A stretch of DNA of 64,000 bases from Burkholderia sp. PAMC 26561 (GTDB lineage Bacteria > Pseudomonadota > Gammaproteobacteria > Burkholderiales > Burkholderiaceae). The notes beneath the pieces were generated by a model. It did no database searches and was not told the origin of the DNA. It saw only the letters and a program-made list of their open reading frames with translations. Of this stretch, positions 34,086-43,585 are shown piece after piece; the first letter of the stretch is position 1, and each line of letters begins with the position of its first letter. The stretch is from positions 62,001 through 126,000 of the forward strand of contig NZ_CP014309.1 in NCBI RefSeq assembly GCF_001557535.2, read 5' to 3'. The translations under genes were made by a program, and so were the position numbers.

Positions 34086-34967
34086 CTAGTTTCGCGTCTT
34101 ATCGAAACCGATTTTGTCCAACGACAATAACGCGTTCTCTGGCAAGCGAAGGTCCACGCTCTCGATGTTCTGCTTCAGATGCTCGACCGAAGAGGTTCCG
34201 GGTATGAGGAGGATGTTCGGTGAGCGGTGCAACAACCATGCAAGGGCGACCTGCATAGGTGTCGCGTTGCATTGGTCTGCGGCTTGGCTAAGTGCATCGG
34301 CCTGCAACGGAGAGAACCCTCCGAGCGGAAAAAACGGCACATATGCAATGTCGTCTTTTGCAAGACTGTCGATCAGTGCGTCATCGTGTCGATGCGCAAG
34401 GTTGTACAGATTCTGCACGCACGAAATGCGCGCAATTTCGCGTCCCTGTGCCACTTGCTTTGCAGTTACATTGCTCAGCCCTATGTGACGGATCAAGCCT
34501 TTTTCCTGAAGCCGAACGAGCGCCGTCAGAGGCTCCTCGATGTTCCCCTCGGACGGTGCTCCCACGTTGAACATCACGCGCAAGTTCACGACGTCCAGTA
34601 TATCAAGACCAAGATTGCGAAGATTGTCATGCACCGCTCGTTCCAGTTCTGCCGCCGATGATGCAACGTTCCACGAACCATCGCTGCCACGGCTGGCGCC
34701 TACTTTTGTGACGATAGTAAGTGCATCGGGATACGGATGAAGTGCCTCGCGAATAAGCTGATTAGTGACGTGCGGGCCATAGAAATCGCTGGTATCAATG
34801 TGCGTAATCCCGCTCTCTACAACGGCACGAAGCACCGCGATGGCCGCCGCGCGATCCTTCGGTGGTCCGAAAACGTGAGGACCCGCTAGTTGCATTGCGC
34901 CATACCCCAAGCGCGTAACGGACCGATCGCCAAGTTGAAAAATACCTGCTTGAGAAACTGTAGTCAT
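34086..34967 (-). CDS. aldo/keto reductase
   Basis: 293 residues of the AKR fold: LGYGAMQLAGPHVFG at the N-terminus, active-site Asp in THIDTSDFYGPHVTN with Tyr in FYG, Lys in IVTKVGASRG, and the cofactor region LLIPGTSSVEHLKQN near the end. The catalytic His position is filled by NLR (VVNLRVMFNVG), as in some AKR subgroups, so activity may differ. It is divergent from a TetR gene with 89 bp between start codons, which suggests direct regulation by that TetR, probably in response to an aldehyde or quinone. Confidence 0.85.
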   Translation of the reverse strand: MTTVSQAGIFQLGDRSVTRLGYGAMQLAGPHVFGPPKDRAAAIAVLRAVVESGITHIDTSDFYGPHVTNQLIREALHPYPDALTIVTKVGASRGSDGSWNVASSAAELERAVHDNLRNLGLDILDVVNLRVMFNVGAPSEGNIEEPLTALVRLQEKGLIRHIGLSNVTAKQVAQGREIARISCVQNLYNLAHRHDDALIDSLAKDDIAYVPFFPLGGFSPLQADALSQAADQCNATPMQVALAWLLHRSPNILLIPGTSSVEHLKQNIESVDLRLPENALLSLDKIGFDKTRN

Positions 34968-35027
34968 TGGACAATTCCTTCCTTCGGGTTGTCGCTTCTG
35001 TTACGGCGAGATGTTCGGATAGAATAC

Positions 35028-35039
35028 GAATAATCATTC
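35028..35039. promoter_or_regulatory. palindrome in the AKR/TetR divergent promoter
   Basis: GAATAATCATTC is a near-perfect inverted repeat (outer GAAT/ATTC) between the divergent aldo/keto reductase and TetR genes. The site lies about 61 bp from the reductase start and 18 bp from the TetR start. It is a good candidate operator. Confidence 0.5.
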
Positions 35040-35056
35040 AGATTGTGAATTCGCAT

Positions 35057-35704
35057 ATGCGCACAGACAACGCAGAGAGGCTGGACCCCCGCAAACAGCC
35101 GCAGCAGGCGCGTTCTCAAGCCACAGTGGACGCAATCTTTGATGCAACTATTCAGGTTTTGCTAGTTGAGGGCTTGCAGCGGCTTACCACCATCCGGGTG
35201 GCCGAAAGGGCTGGCGTGTCAGTGGGAACCCTCTACCAATACTTTCCTCAAAAGCAGGCGCTTCTTTTCGCTGTACTGCAGCGGCATTTGGAAAGAATGG
35301 TGAGAGTAATCGAGGACGCCGCTCTGTCAGCGCGTGATGCCTGTTTGTCGGAGATGGTGAAAAAAGTCGTTGCAGCATTCGTAAGAGCGAAGACGGCAAA
35401 TTTGGACGAAGCTCGCGCCCTTTACGCGGTCGCTGCTGAACTGGACTCACGCGGCTACGTTCAAGAAGTGGAGGCACGCAACCGTGCGGCGCTCGAGGCT
35501 ATGCTAAAGACCGCTTCCGATGCCCATTTTGACGATGTCGCTATGACCACGTTTATGTTCACAGGAGCGTTGGTCGGCCCGATGCGTGCGTTGCTTGAGG
35601 GAAAGTTGCCGCAATCGATGGTCCGTAAGCTAACTGGTCAGCTTGAGTCGATTTGTATTGGATATCTGGAACGCGAGGCACGTCCCAAGTTACCGACGGG
35701 CTAG
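35057..35704 (+). CDS. TetR-family regulator divergent from aldo/keto reductase
   Basis: 215 residues from the ATG MRTDNAERLD; an earlier ATG would place 30 codons inside the operator region. The helix-turn-helix reads AIFDATIQVLLVEGLQRLTT and RVAERAGVSVGTLYQYFPQK. The C-terminal domain (SEMVKKVVAAFVRAKTANLD) is helical as in the TetR ligand-binding fold. Its position and the promoter palindrome suggest control of the aldo/keto reductase and perhaps the SDR gene. Confidence 0.85.
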   Translation: MRTDNAERLDPRKQPQQARSQATVDAIFDATIQVLLVEGLQRLTTIRVAERAGVSVGTLYQYFPQKQALLFAVLQRHLERMVRVIEDAALSARDACLSEMVKKVVAAFVRAKTANLDEARALYAVAAELDSRGYVQEVEARNRAALEAMLKTASDAHFDDVAMTTFMFTGALVGPMRALLEGKLPQSMVRKLTGQLESICIGYLEREARPKLPTG

Positions 35705-36149
35705 TCTCCACCATGGGTGGCGGGGAAACAGGCGACTATAAGCCGTTGCATAGCCACGCAAGATGGCTGCGGCTGCGAGACGCATTCTCCGGGCGTGGCA
35801 CGCTGTAAGCGGGCCACAAAAACTCATGACTGTCTCAACTTCGCCGCTCTCTGCATTTTCTTCATCTCTAAGTCGTTTGCGTGCTGGGCTAAAATGTTCC
35901 TCGAGCGGGCCTTCGCCAACTGATAATTGAACACAGTGAGGTCATTATCCAGGGGTACCGTGCAACTCACCGAAGCTGCGGCCCAAGTGATGGCATCGGC
36001 AAACGCAGCGGACATAGACTCGGGCATCAGTAACAACCCATACCGGGCCGACTCCGTTCCTCGGTGCCGACGACGACCGTCTACTAATAGCCCGGAAGTC
36101 GACTGCGGCTTGCCGCCGCCGCTTCTATAAATTCCGGTTTAATCCACGC
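35705..36149. other. gene-free stretch
   Basis: About 445 bp without a convincing gene. Two overlapping open frames of about 70 codons on opposite strands have no protein-like features or ribosome sites. It should contain the promoter for the small gene that follows. Confidence 0.45.
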
Positions 36150-36617
36150 ATGGCAGGAACAAAACGAAAATCCAACCGCACGGGCATGAACCGCAAGCCC
36201 CTAAGCAAGGCGTTGCTGCTGCCCATGGCAGCGCACTCGGCGCGTGAGATGTCGCTCGCCCATCACCTTGCGCTAGCAGCTTGCCGCGGCGATGGCGGTA
36301 ACCGATATCAGATCAACGAGTTGACCCGTTCGGTGTACATGTCTTATTTTCTTCAGAACCTGGGGTTTGGTAATTTGCCTTTTGAGTGTTACGAACACGC
36401 AGAAGCAGTGATTGAAAACGTTCTTGCAATCGCGGAGAAATCTGCAAAGTGGGTAATCCAAGAGGAGGACGCGCCTGCCATCGAACGCTTGCTGTTGCTG
36501 CACGACCGACAATTGAGCGAGGCGCCGATGCACCAAGTGGTGAAAGCCGAAAAACAACTACGTCAATTCATAGCCGGCACCAGCGCGTCGCCGCTGATCC
36601 GCCGCAAATCCGATTAA
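36150..36617 (+). CDS. hypothetical protein
   Basis: 155 residues with a basic N-terminus (AGTKRKSNRTGMNRKPLSKA), then helical segments (LAHHLALAACRGDGGNRYQI, YMSYFLQNLGFGNLPFECYE, HAEAVIENVLAIAEKSAKWV). No family recognised; the type occurs as a plasmid or genomic-island protein in Burkholderia as far as I can judge. A second small gene follows 42 bp later on the same strand. Confidence 0.6.
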   Translation: MAGTKRKSNRTGMNRKPLSKALLLPMAAHSAREMSLAHHLALAACRGDGGNRYQINELTRSVYMSYFLQNLGFGNLPFECYEHAEAVIENVLAIAEKSAKWVIQEEDAPAIERLLLLHDRQLSEAPMHQVVKAEKQLRQFIAGTSASPLIRRKSD

Positions 36618-36659
36618 CGGCCCCACTCCCTTTCGCGCGCACGCGTTCGCTTCTCAATC

Positions 36660-36875
36660 ATGCTGCGTAAAAAACGTGTTACCCCGCGCCCGCTTCTGCT
36701 AACGGTGCGTCCAAAGCGCGGCGTGCTGGTGCGATACAGCAACCGCTATGCGCAGGTGCTGGGTGATGCACGAGGCAAGCCCCTCGTGATCCGCTCGCTG
36801 CACGCAGATGGTGTCGAGCGGCGCAGCTCGGTGAAGTGGAAAAACCTACGACTGCTCGACGATCAATTGTTCTAG
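36660..36875 (+). CDS. small basic hypothetical protein
   Basis: 71 residues (MLRKKRVTPRPLLLTVRPKR start), strongly basic with a beta-like pattern (GVLVRYSNRYAQVLGD, PLVIRSLHADGVERRSSVKW). It could bind nucleic acid, but no family is recognised. Probably in an operon with the gene 42 bp upstream; convergent with the HU gene. Confidence 0.5.
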   Translation: MLRKKRVTPRPLLLTVRPKRGVLVRYSNRYAQVLGDARGKPLVIRSLHADGVERRSSVKWKNLRLLDDQLF

Positions 36876-36950
36876 CGTGAGCGGGCGGCTATGGCGCTGA
36901 ACTAAGTGCAACCGCCCGCGGCCGGCGCGGGCAGAATTGCGTCCAGTTCC

Positions 36951-37226
36951 TTACTTATTCACGACATCCTTGAACGCTTTGCCCGCAGTGAACTTGACGG
37001 TCTTCGAGGCAGCGATCTGAAGCGGTTCCCCTCTCCTCGGGTAGCGCCCGGTTCGCGCCGCGCGCGCGCCCGTGCCAAAAGAACCGAACCCGATCAATTG
37101 AACCGCATCGCCCTTGACCACTGCGTTCGTCAAGGTCATCAAAATTGCGTCGATTGTTTCTGCTGCGGCAGCCTTCGCGATTCCCACGTCGCGTGCTACC
37201 GCGTCGATAAGGTCCTGCTTGTTCAT
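36951..37226 (-). CDS. HU-family DNA-binding protein
   Basis: 91 residues with the whole HU/IHF fold: [20 protein letters not shown], helical dimer region, then the [20 protein letters not shown] arm that inserts into the DNA minor groove (with the usual proline) and the end [13 protein letters not shown] bends and compacts DNA, and plasmid-borne copies may serve recombination or stability. A good GGAGAGC-type ribosome site precedes the start. Confidence 0.93.
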   Translation of the reverse strand: MNKQDLIDAVARDVGIAKAAAAETIDAILMTLTNAVVKGDAVQLIGFGSFGTGARAARTGRYPRRGEPLQIAASKTVKFTAGKAFKDVVNK

Positions 37227-37370
37227 GCTTGTGCTCTCCAGTTAAGCGAACCGACAGCCTGTATGCGTGCCAGCCTGGAGCATACCGCACCGGGCTGGCA
37301 CCTTGGGGGCGAAGCAGTGCGGGTACACAGCGATAGCGCCCGCTTCCCTCGTTGAAGTTACCAATAGCGC

Positions 37371-37575
37371 TTAGCCGCAGTGTCCCAAATAGTATTGAGC
37401 CGCAGCATCCAGCAAGCGCTGCCGCTCGGCGCGCACTTAGATCGATGTGGTCTGTCGCGACGCGAGATCGAGGATGCGCTGCACCACGTCGATGGGCATG
37501 TCGAGCGCCACGGCGGGAGTGCCGAATGTGTGCCGTGGTACGGTCCGGTGCGACTGCTTCATGTCGCGTAAGTCC
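37371..37575 (-). pseudogene. tyrosine recombinase C-terminal fragment with stop in place of the catalytic Tyr
   Basis: Reads HTFGTPAVALDMPIDVVQRI, LDLASRQTTSI-stop-V, then RAERQRLLDAAAQYY. This is the tail of a tyrosine recombinase of the QTTSIYVxAER type; the usual GHA before SxQTTS reads DLA. The codon for the nucleophilic tyrosine (TAC in the family) is TAA here. The N-terminal part is missing and the fragment abuts a transposase remnant, so it is dead. Confidence 0.6.
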
Positions 37576-37577
37576 AT

Positions 37578-37743
37578 GGCTCATTGCCAAGAAGGAATAG
37601 GCCGCGATTGTCTCGGCCCCGCCTTCGGACGCGCCCAAAATGCTGGCCGTGGGCCGGCTTGCGAACCGTTTGACCAGTTCCTTCGCGCGCCGGTCCTGCC
37701 GTGGATCACCCAAATCCGGCGTCTCAAATCCTCGTCCACCCAT
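37578..37743 (-). pseudogene. Tn5-like (IS4-family) transposase N-terminal fragment
   Basis: ETPDLGDPRQDRRAKELVKR, FASRPTASILGASEGGAETI and AAYSFLAM match the N-terminal DNA-binding domain of Tn5-type transposases (family pattern: LGDxRLxxR, RPTASIPxACGGWAET, AAYRFL). The catalytic domain is absent; an integrase tail follows directly. It is a remnant of an old insertion. Confidence 0.55.
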
Positions 37744-37980
37744 GCGCTGCGTCGTCTCGGGTCTTCATGCCGAAAATCCGAGAGCAACCGCAAAATCCGC
37801 ATTGTCAACAACCCCCTTGTGGATACTTTCCTACTCCAACAACGGTTCCGCAAGCGTCGAGTTGTGCAAACGCAGGACGCTGTTGGCGCAGACCCGCAAG
37901 CAGCAACCGCTATGGGGCGCTCGCCGATTTCCCGTTTTACGCCGCACTAGTTACTCTACCAATCGGCGTCGCCAATCGCG

Positions 37981-39056
37981 TTATTCCATCCATCCTGCGA
38001 CGGTGTTCCCGCCAAAGACCATGCTACGGATCATCGGAGTCGTCAGCCCTGCGCTGAAGCCCATCACTGGAGCACTCACCTCGTTCAAGCGCTTCATCTG
38101 AGACTCGCTCAAGACGATCTCCGTTGCGGCAATATTGCTCGCGAGCTGCGTGAGCTTGCTCGCCCCAACGATGGTGGACGTTACACCGGGGCGCGCCATC
38201 ACCCAGCTCAGCGCGACCTGCGCCAGAGGACAACTATGCTCAGCGGCAACCGACTTCAGAACGTCAAGGATCTCCCAATTGCGATCGACGAACTTACTGT
38301 CGCCGAACGGGTTCGGGCCGCTCGGTCGACCCTTGTCCTTGGTATTCTCGCGGCTGTATTTTCCGCTTAGGAAGCCACCTGCCAGCGGACTCCACGGCAT
38401 CACACCCATCCCGGCCTCCCGCGCGACGGGAATATGCTCGCCTTCGATGTCGCGGGCGACAAGCGAATACTCCACCTGAACTGCAATCGGGCCCGGAATG
38501 CGCCGCTCCGAAGCGATGGTCGCAGCCTTCATGGCCAGCCACGCTGGCATATCAGAAAAGGCATAGTAGCGAATTTTTCCAGCGCGCACCAAGTCGCCCA
38601 ACGTCTGCACGATCTCTTCAACTGGGGTCACCCCGTCCCAGATGTGCATCCAGTAAAGGTCGATGTAGTCCGTCCCAAGACGCTTAAGCGACCCATCAAT
38701 TGCACGGTAGATATTCTTTGCACCCGCACCTCCCGCATTGGGATTGCCGGCGCCGCCCTGGCTCGCCACGAGAGGGCTCGCGGATCCATTGAAAGCAAAC
38801 TTCGTGGCGAGCACGATTTCATCGCGCGACCCCGTTTCCTTGATAAATTGACCCACCAGCCGCTCGCTTTCGCCGCCCGAATAAATATCAGACGTGTCGA
38901 CGAAGTTGCCGCCTGCCTCGCGGTAGGCGTTGAACATCGCGCGCGAAATGGCCTCGTTAGCGCCCCATTGGCCGGGGCCAAATGTCATTGTGCCAAGAGT
39001 AAGGGGGCTGACGACCAGCCCGACCGGCCGAGTGTCTTATATGTGTTCAATGCCAT
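37981..39056 (-). pseudogene. aldo/keto reductase with an N-terminal frameshift
   Basis: From the ATG at 38988 the frame gives 335 residues with the AKR signs VDTSDIYSGGESERL, LATKFAFNG, LYWMHIWDG (catalytic His) and STIVGASKLTQLASN. The family's first strand-hairpin (TYKTLGRSGLxVSPLxLGTM) lies just upstream, split by one missing G in a G-run near 39020: MALNTYKTLGRSG is in one frame and LVVSPLTLGT in the next. If real, translation must begin internally, without the first strands of the barrel, so activity is doubtful. Divergent from a TetR gene. Confidence 0.72.
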
Positions 39057-39079
39057 GGAATTACCTAGTTTCATAGTGA

Positions 39080-39095
39080 TTGTTACGGATAACAA
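39080..39095. promoter_or_regulatory. perfect 16-bp palindrome in AKR/TetR divergent promoter
   Basis: TTGTTACGGATAACAA has perfectly complementary TTGTTA/TAACAA arms around CGGA. It lies 24 bp from the true reductase start and 44 bp from the TetR start. A related half (ATAGTGATCGTTATGG) overlaps the TetR start region. A strong candidate operator for the adjacent TetR protein. Confidence 0.65.
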
Positions 39096-39139
39096 TAGGC
39101 CACTTACGCTCCGACGTCTAGCATTACATAGTGATCGTT

Positions 39140-39766
39140 ATGGAAGATGCAACTTCCCCAGTTCGTCCCCTGAAGGTAGGCCGGCCGTTATCGTTCAATC
39201 GGGATACAGCTTTGCGGCAGGCCATGCTGACGTTCTGGCGCCACGGCTATGAAACGACCTCGATTGCGGACTTGACGGCCGCCATGGGCGTGAGCGCGCC
39301 GAGCATTTACACCGCCTTCGGCGACAAGAAGCAGTTATTCCTTGAAGCTGTACGTGCTTATGCCGGTGATCAGACGGTTATGGCGCGAGCGATCTACGAC
39401 GCGCCTACTTCGCTTGAGGCAGCGCGCGAGTTAATAAGCAACGCCGTGACTGTTTATACGGGTGAGACGACCCCCAAGGGTTGCCTACTTGCCAGTGCGA
39501 CCGCGAGTGGATCAGCGGCATCCGCCGACGTTCAACGGGTCGTTGCCGACGTACGGCGCGGTGTGCAACGCAGCCTTCAGGAAAGGATTGAACGCGACGT
39601 TGCTGAAGGGATGCTTCCGCCCACGACAGACGCGGTCGGGCTGTCCGGGATGGCCCTCGCTCTCATGCAAGGCATGTCCGTTCTCGCGCGTGACGGTGCG
39701 CCTCGCGCTTCGTTGCTGGCAATCGCCAAGACTGCTCTTCGGGCTTGGCCGCCTCAGATTGGATGA
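39140..39766 (+). CDS. TetR-family regulator divergent from aldo/keto reductase
   Basis: 208 residues from ATG (a GTG 9 bp earlier is possible). The helix-turn-helix is LTFWRHGYETTSIADLTAAM, GVSAPSIYTAFGDKKQLFLE. The C-terminal half with ETTPKGCLLASATASGSAAS resembles the TetR group that senses electrophiles or aromatic compounds. The adjacent palindrome and divergent reductase suggest a local sensor-enzyme pair. Confidence 0.87.
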   Translation: MEDATSPVRPLKVGRPLSFNRDTALRQAMLTFWRHGYETTSIADLTAAMGVSAPSIYTAFGDKKQLFLEAVRAYAGDQTVMARAIYDAPTSLEAARELISNAVTVYTGETTPKGCLLASATASGSAASADVQRVVADVRRGVQRSLQERIERDVAEGMLPPTTDAVGLSGMALALMQGMSVLARDGAPRASLLAIAKTALRAWPPQIG

Positions 39767-40069
39767 AGCAACGCGTACGATCTTGACCGAAACCCGGAAC
39801 GACCGCTATTCGCTCCATCTTATTGCGCGCGGTGCCCTTGGATCGCTGCTTACGAAAACGGCGACGCTTGCGAATAAGCATCCTCTGTCGCTGATACTTT
39901 ATCAGGTGCTATCGGTTGCCATGAGCGCGCTGATCGCGCTAAGTTATCCGACTGTGCTTAATCGCACTCTTAAACGGCAGTCACAGCGTGCGTCGGAGGA
40001 CGCTCCGGACGAACGCCGTCGGGCCAAGATCCGAAACGCGTCAGATTCCTCCAGGTCTGGTGTGCGCGA

Positions 40070-40285
40070 TCAGTCCAGGATCGAACCGTATCGGTCGACG
40101 ATTCGAGCAAGCCGTTGGCGCAAGCGCGTGAGCATAGACACGCGGTCAGCGCTCTCTCGCAAGTTGTTCAGTCCGGCTTCGATATGTGCGATGCGGTAGA
40201 CCAGTTCCGCTTCTGCCTCACGCACTTTTACAGCCCAGCGGCGAGCGCTTCGGGGCGCCCTGCGCTGGTTTTTAGGTCGATTCAT
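40070..40285 (-). CDS. small basic open frame
   Basis: 71 residues, arginine-rich at the start (NRPKNQRRAPRSARRWAVKV) and helical later (ELVYRIAHIEAGLNNLRESA). It reads plausibly as a small coiled protein, but no ribosome site is evident and no family recognised. The surrounding 39.8-40.4 kb otherwise holds nothing recognisable. Confidence 0.35.
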   Translation of the reverse strand: MNRPKNQRRAPRSARRWAVKVREAEAELVYRIAHIEAGLNNLRESADRVSMLTRLRQRLARIVDRYGSILD

Positions 40286-40404
40286 TTTTGCACCGGGGAC
40301 ACGCCCGCTAGATAGCTCGATATGCCAGCACTGTCATCAATCGACGGACTTAAAGTTGCCATGCTCGGCGTCGAGCTTGTAACATTTATCACATCATTTT
40401 TTGC

Positions 40405-41073
40405 CTATGCTTTGAATAGCAAATGATAACCGGCCAGCAGCCGTAACACTGCCGTCGAAGGACACTCGCGGCACCACAAGTTGGAAGGAAATAACCATCT
40501 GCCGTGCGCTGCAAGGGCAAGTGGCCGACAACCGTCGACCCACAACCGCATTGTATTTTGGGTGTCCTCTAAACGCACGTCGTAATGCACGGCGCAGGAA
40601 CCTTCCAAAAAGCTAAGGAAGCGATGAAGCGGTATTGTCGTCGCAATGATTGGTGGCGGTACGTTGTTTTCAACCAGCAGGCTGCTCCAGCGCTCATCCC
40701 GACAGCAGTACTCCATGATTCCAAGCTTCCTTCAGCGCAGCAGTTAACCCCATTCCGTCCACAAGGCCATCGCGCATCTGGCGTTACCACCACTCATAAA
40801 AATCGCGTCCTGCTTGATCAGATGTGCAACCGCGACATCCGGGTTCACCGTATTAATCGTCGCTTGGCAGAAGAAGGCAACGTCTGATGTCTCGAAACCG
40901 ATACGTCCGCAAGTTTCCTCGAAGTGTTGAATGAGTAAGGGTAAGTCACCGGCCGGCGTCGACGGGAGACAGGTCCTCGGTTTTTGTTTGCCCGTAAACT
41001 TTCGAATGTACGCAGCAGCAATCGCTTTCGGATCGCCGATACTGAAGCCCCCGATTGCAAGAATTCGTTGCAT
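40405..41073 (-). pseudogene. peptidase E (S51, cyanophycinase-type) with multiple frameshifts
   Basis: Reads MQRILAIGGFSIGD and IKQDAIFMSGGNARCAMALW in one frame, ends at EWG, then LTAALKEAWNHGVLLSG in the next, GMSAGAACW (serine nucleophile motif) and FENNVPPPIIATTIPLHRFL, EGSCAVHYD in others. The order matches peptidase E, which splits N-terminal Asp dipeptides, but at least two or three frame changes are needed. The gene must be dead, or the sequence contains several indel errors here. Confidence 0.65.
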
Positions 41074-41269
41074 GAAACGCTCTTCGGTTCAGCATGGTTA
41101 GTTAAATCACCTGTTGAGCTGGGTGTTCCACATTTAAGAAGCAGAGTATCGCTGCGGTAATTGCCGGTAGCAAGATGACGTGTCGATAACGGCATGTCAA
41201 AGCGGGCGCCTCTATCGAATTGCATGATCAAGCGGGTGTTGCGAACGTCTCAGAGATGCTCGAAGCGGA

Positions 41270-41485
41270 TCTTTTACCGAGGCGCTTGCGGCACGCGCCA
41301 AAACTGTAATGATCGTCGACGAAGTCGCGGCTATTTCCGCTCGCTCGCAAGGGATGAACGTCGTCCCGCTCGCGCCCGAAATTGCAATTCCGGTGGTCGC
41401 AAGCGTAGCGATCAATGGCGAGCGGTCCGCGTTGATCGAGCAGTTCATTCAAACGTGCAGGAAGAGATTTCGCGTGCTCAAATGA
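41270..41485 (+). pseudogene. C-terminal fragment resembling a LysR-type regulator end
   Basis: Reads TEALAARAKTVMIVDEVAAI, SARSQGMNVVPLAPEIAIPV and SALIEQFIQTCRKRFRVLK before a stop. The rhythm of MNVVPLAPEIAIPV...ERSALIEQFI is like the last strand and helix of a LysR effector-binding domain. Upstream, related protein-like words continue in another frame (VANVSEMLEAD), so it is a frameshifted remnant. The family call is tentative. Confidence 0.3.
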
Positions 41486-41665
41486 ACTTGCAGAATCTCT
41501 TCCGTTCCAGCTTAATGTGCCTGAAAACATGCCCATTCAAATCTTAAATCCTTCACGCGCCACGCGTGCTACGCCACGTCCCATCGACGTTCCTCTACCA
41601 GACAATAAAATTCGGGCTTTGCTGTAACGCTTTTAATACGCTCGTCCGACGAAAGCTTCAGACCG

Positions 41666-43585
41666 TCACCCCGTAAGCGCAAGGCAAACGGGCGCGCCCA
41701 AGTTGAGACCTCGCCCAAGTTCCCATTGGTTCCGCAACAGAATGTCGATGGCGGTCGCATCGACGGGTCTTGAAAACCAGTAGCCCTGCAATTCGTCACA
41801 GCCGAAGCGCAACAATGCGTCGCGCTGCTCAGTGGTCTCGACGCCCTCGGCGATGACTTGGAGATCGAGTTTATGAGCCATTGCGACAATTGCCTCGACG
41901 ATGGCGTTGCTGCTCGCTTGCGAAGTGAGCTCACTGACAAATACGCGATCCAGCTTGATGCGACGCACGGGGAATCGGCGCAAGTAGGCGAGGTTAGAGT
42001 AACCTGTGCCGAAGTCGTCGATTGCAATGCTGATACCTCGGGCCTTGAAGTTATCCAAAATGCGTATGCTTTCTTCCGGGTCCTTCATCGAAAGACTCTC
42101 AGTGATTTCCAGTTCTAACTGCTCGGGGGCGAGCCCATGCTCGACGAGAGCCCGAGCGACGACTGACTCCAACGCCGGGTCGTGGAACTGGCGTGCCGAG
42201 ACGTTTATAGACATGCGCAAAGCTGGCAATCCGCTGCTCTGCCACGCCGCAGCTTGGGCGCAAGCCGTGCGCAGCACCCATTCCCCAAGCGGCTCAATTA
42301 ACCCCGACTCTTCGGCGAACCCAATGAAGCGCGTTGGAGGCAATAATCCCCGAACCGGATGCTGCCAGCGCACTAAAGCCTCAACGCCAACGATGCGCCC
42401 GCTTTTGATTTCGATCTGCGGCTGGTAGTGCAAGAGGAATTCGCCGCGTTGCAGCCCGCGCTTCATCTGAGCCTCGAGGTCCAATCGTTCGCCCGCGTGA
42501 GCGCTCAGTGCAGGCGTATAACGCAGGACGCGATTTCCACCGCCTTCTTTGGCGCCGTACATTGCAGCGTCGGCATGCTTGAGTAATGTAGTCGCGTCCT
42601 CACCGTCCTGCGGATAGACGCTGTAGCCGAGGCTACATGTGACTGACACCTCGCGGTCGGCAATGAGCACCGGCTTGGCTACCACCCGGGAGAGCCGGCT
42701 CGTCAAACGAGTCAGTTCGTCGGTAGTGATGGGATTAGTCAGTAACAAGACGAATTCGTCCCCACCAAGGCGGGCGAATGTATCGCTCGCACGCATTAAG
42801 CGGCCGATCCGGCGCGTGACCGCGCGCAGCAGTTCGTCGCCTGCAGCGTGACCAAGGCTGTCGTTGACGAGCTTAAAGCGATCAAGATCGAGGAAAAGCA
42901 GCGTGAGCGAGTGCTCGCGGCGTCGGGCGAAATCGATCGCCAGGTCGATCCGGTCCATTAGAAGCGCCCGGTTTGGCAGACCGGTGAGCGTGTCGTGCAT
43001 CGCCCGGTGGCGCAGCTCCTGTTCGAAGCGTTGACGCTCCTGCACTTCAAGATCCAGCCGTGCGACGGTGGCCTGCAGCCGGACGGCCGCCTCCGCTGCC
43101 TGCGCATGTGCAGCCTGCAGCGCCAGTCCCGCTGCCTTCTGAGAAGTGACTTCGTAGTTAATGCCCACTAAACCGATAATGCGTCCGTTGGCGTCCCGCA
43201 CCGCTACCTTGGTCGTAATCAACCAGGCTTCATCTTCGAGCAGCCGATATTTGGCATGCTCTTCGTGATTGAGGAGCGAGCGTCCGTGCGTTAAGACCTC
43301 CTGTTCCTGGCGGTAATATCCGCTCGCGAGTTCGAGCGGATAAAAATCGAAATCGGTTTTTCCCAGCAACTCAGCGGGCTCGGACACCCCCATGCCTCGA
43401 GCCACCGCCCTGTTGGCGAAGATGAACCGCCCCCGCATATCTTTCGCATAGATACGGTGCGGTACGTTTTCGGCAAGCGCACGTAATAGGGTATGTTCAA
43501 AAGCGTCGAAAGTATCGGCCGCGGGGTCGCTAATCACCCATTTGCCTGATTTGATCCGGGGAGTGCGACGAGACGATCCAGTCAT
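41666..43585 (-). CDS. PAS-GGDEF-EAL cyclic-di-GMP signalling protein
   Basis: 639 residues from MTGSSRR, chosen for the GTGGAG ribosome site 6 bp upstream. A PAS domain (ALAENVPHRIYAKDMRGRFI to VGINYEVTSQK) at about 30-150 is followed by a short coiled linker. GGDEF at about 190-350 has the intact signature LGGDEFVLLL, and the EAL domain keeps VEALVRW, ITESLSMKDP, DDFGTGYSNLAYL and AEGVETTEQ. Both domains look catalytically competent, so it could make or degrade c-di-GMP; the PAS domain presumably senses a ligand or redox state. No membrane segment is seen. It is divergent from the chemotaxis receptor gene. Confidence 0.92.
   Translation of the reverse strand: MTGSSRRTPRIKSGKWVISDPAADTFDAFEHTLLRALAENVPHRIYAKDMRGRFIFANRAVARGMGVSEPAELLGKTDFDFYPLELASGYYRQEQEVLTHGRSLLNHEEHAKYRLLEDEAWLITTKVAVRDANGRIIGLVGINYEVTSQKAAGLALQAAHAQAAEAAVRLQATVARLDLEVQERQRFEQELRHRAMHDTLTGLPNRALLMDRIDLAIDFARRREHSLTLLFLDLDRFKLVNDSLGHAAGDELLRAVTRRIGRLMRASDTFARLGGDEFVLLLTNPITTDELTRLTSRLSRVVAKPVLIADREVSVTCSLGYSVYPQDGEDATTLLKHADAAMYGAKEGGGNRVLRYTPALSAHAGERLDLEAQMKRGLQRGEFLLHYQPQIEIKSGRIVGVEALVRWQHPVRGLLPPTRFIGFAEESGLIEPLGEWVLRTACAQAAAWQSSGLPALRMSINVSARQFHDPALESVVARALVEHGLAPEQLELEITESLSMKDPEESIRILDNFKARGISIAIDDFGTGYSNLAYLRRFPVRRIKLDRVFVSELTSQASSNAIVEAIVAMAHKLDLQVIAEGVETTEQRDALLRFGCDELQGYWFSRPVDATAIDILLRNQWELGRGLNLGAPVCLALTG

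Noticed and set aside
37447..37950. 167-codon plus-strand frame
   Set aside because: The minus strand of the same DNA reads as integrase and transposase fragments, which explain it better.
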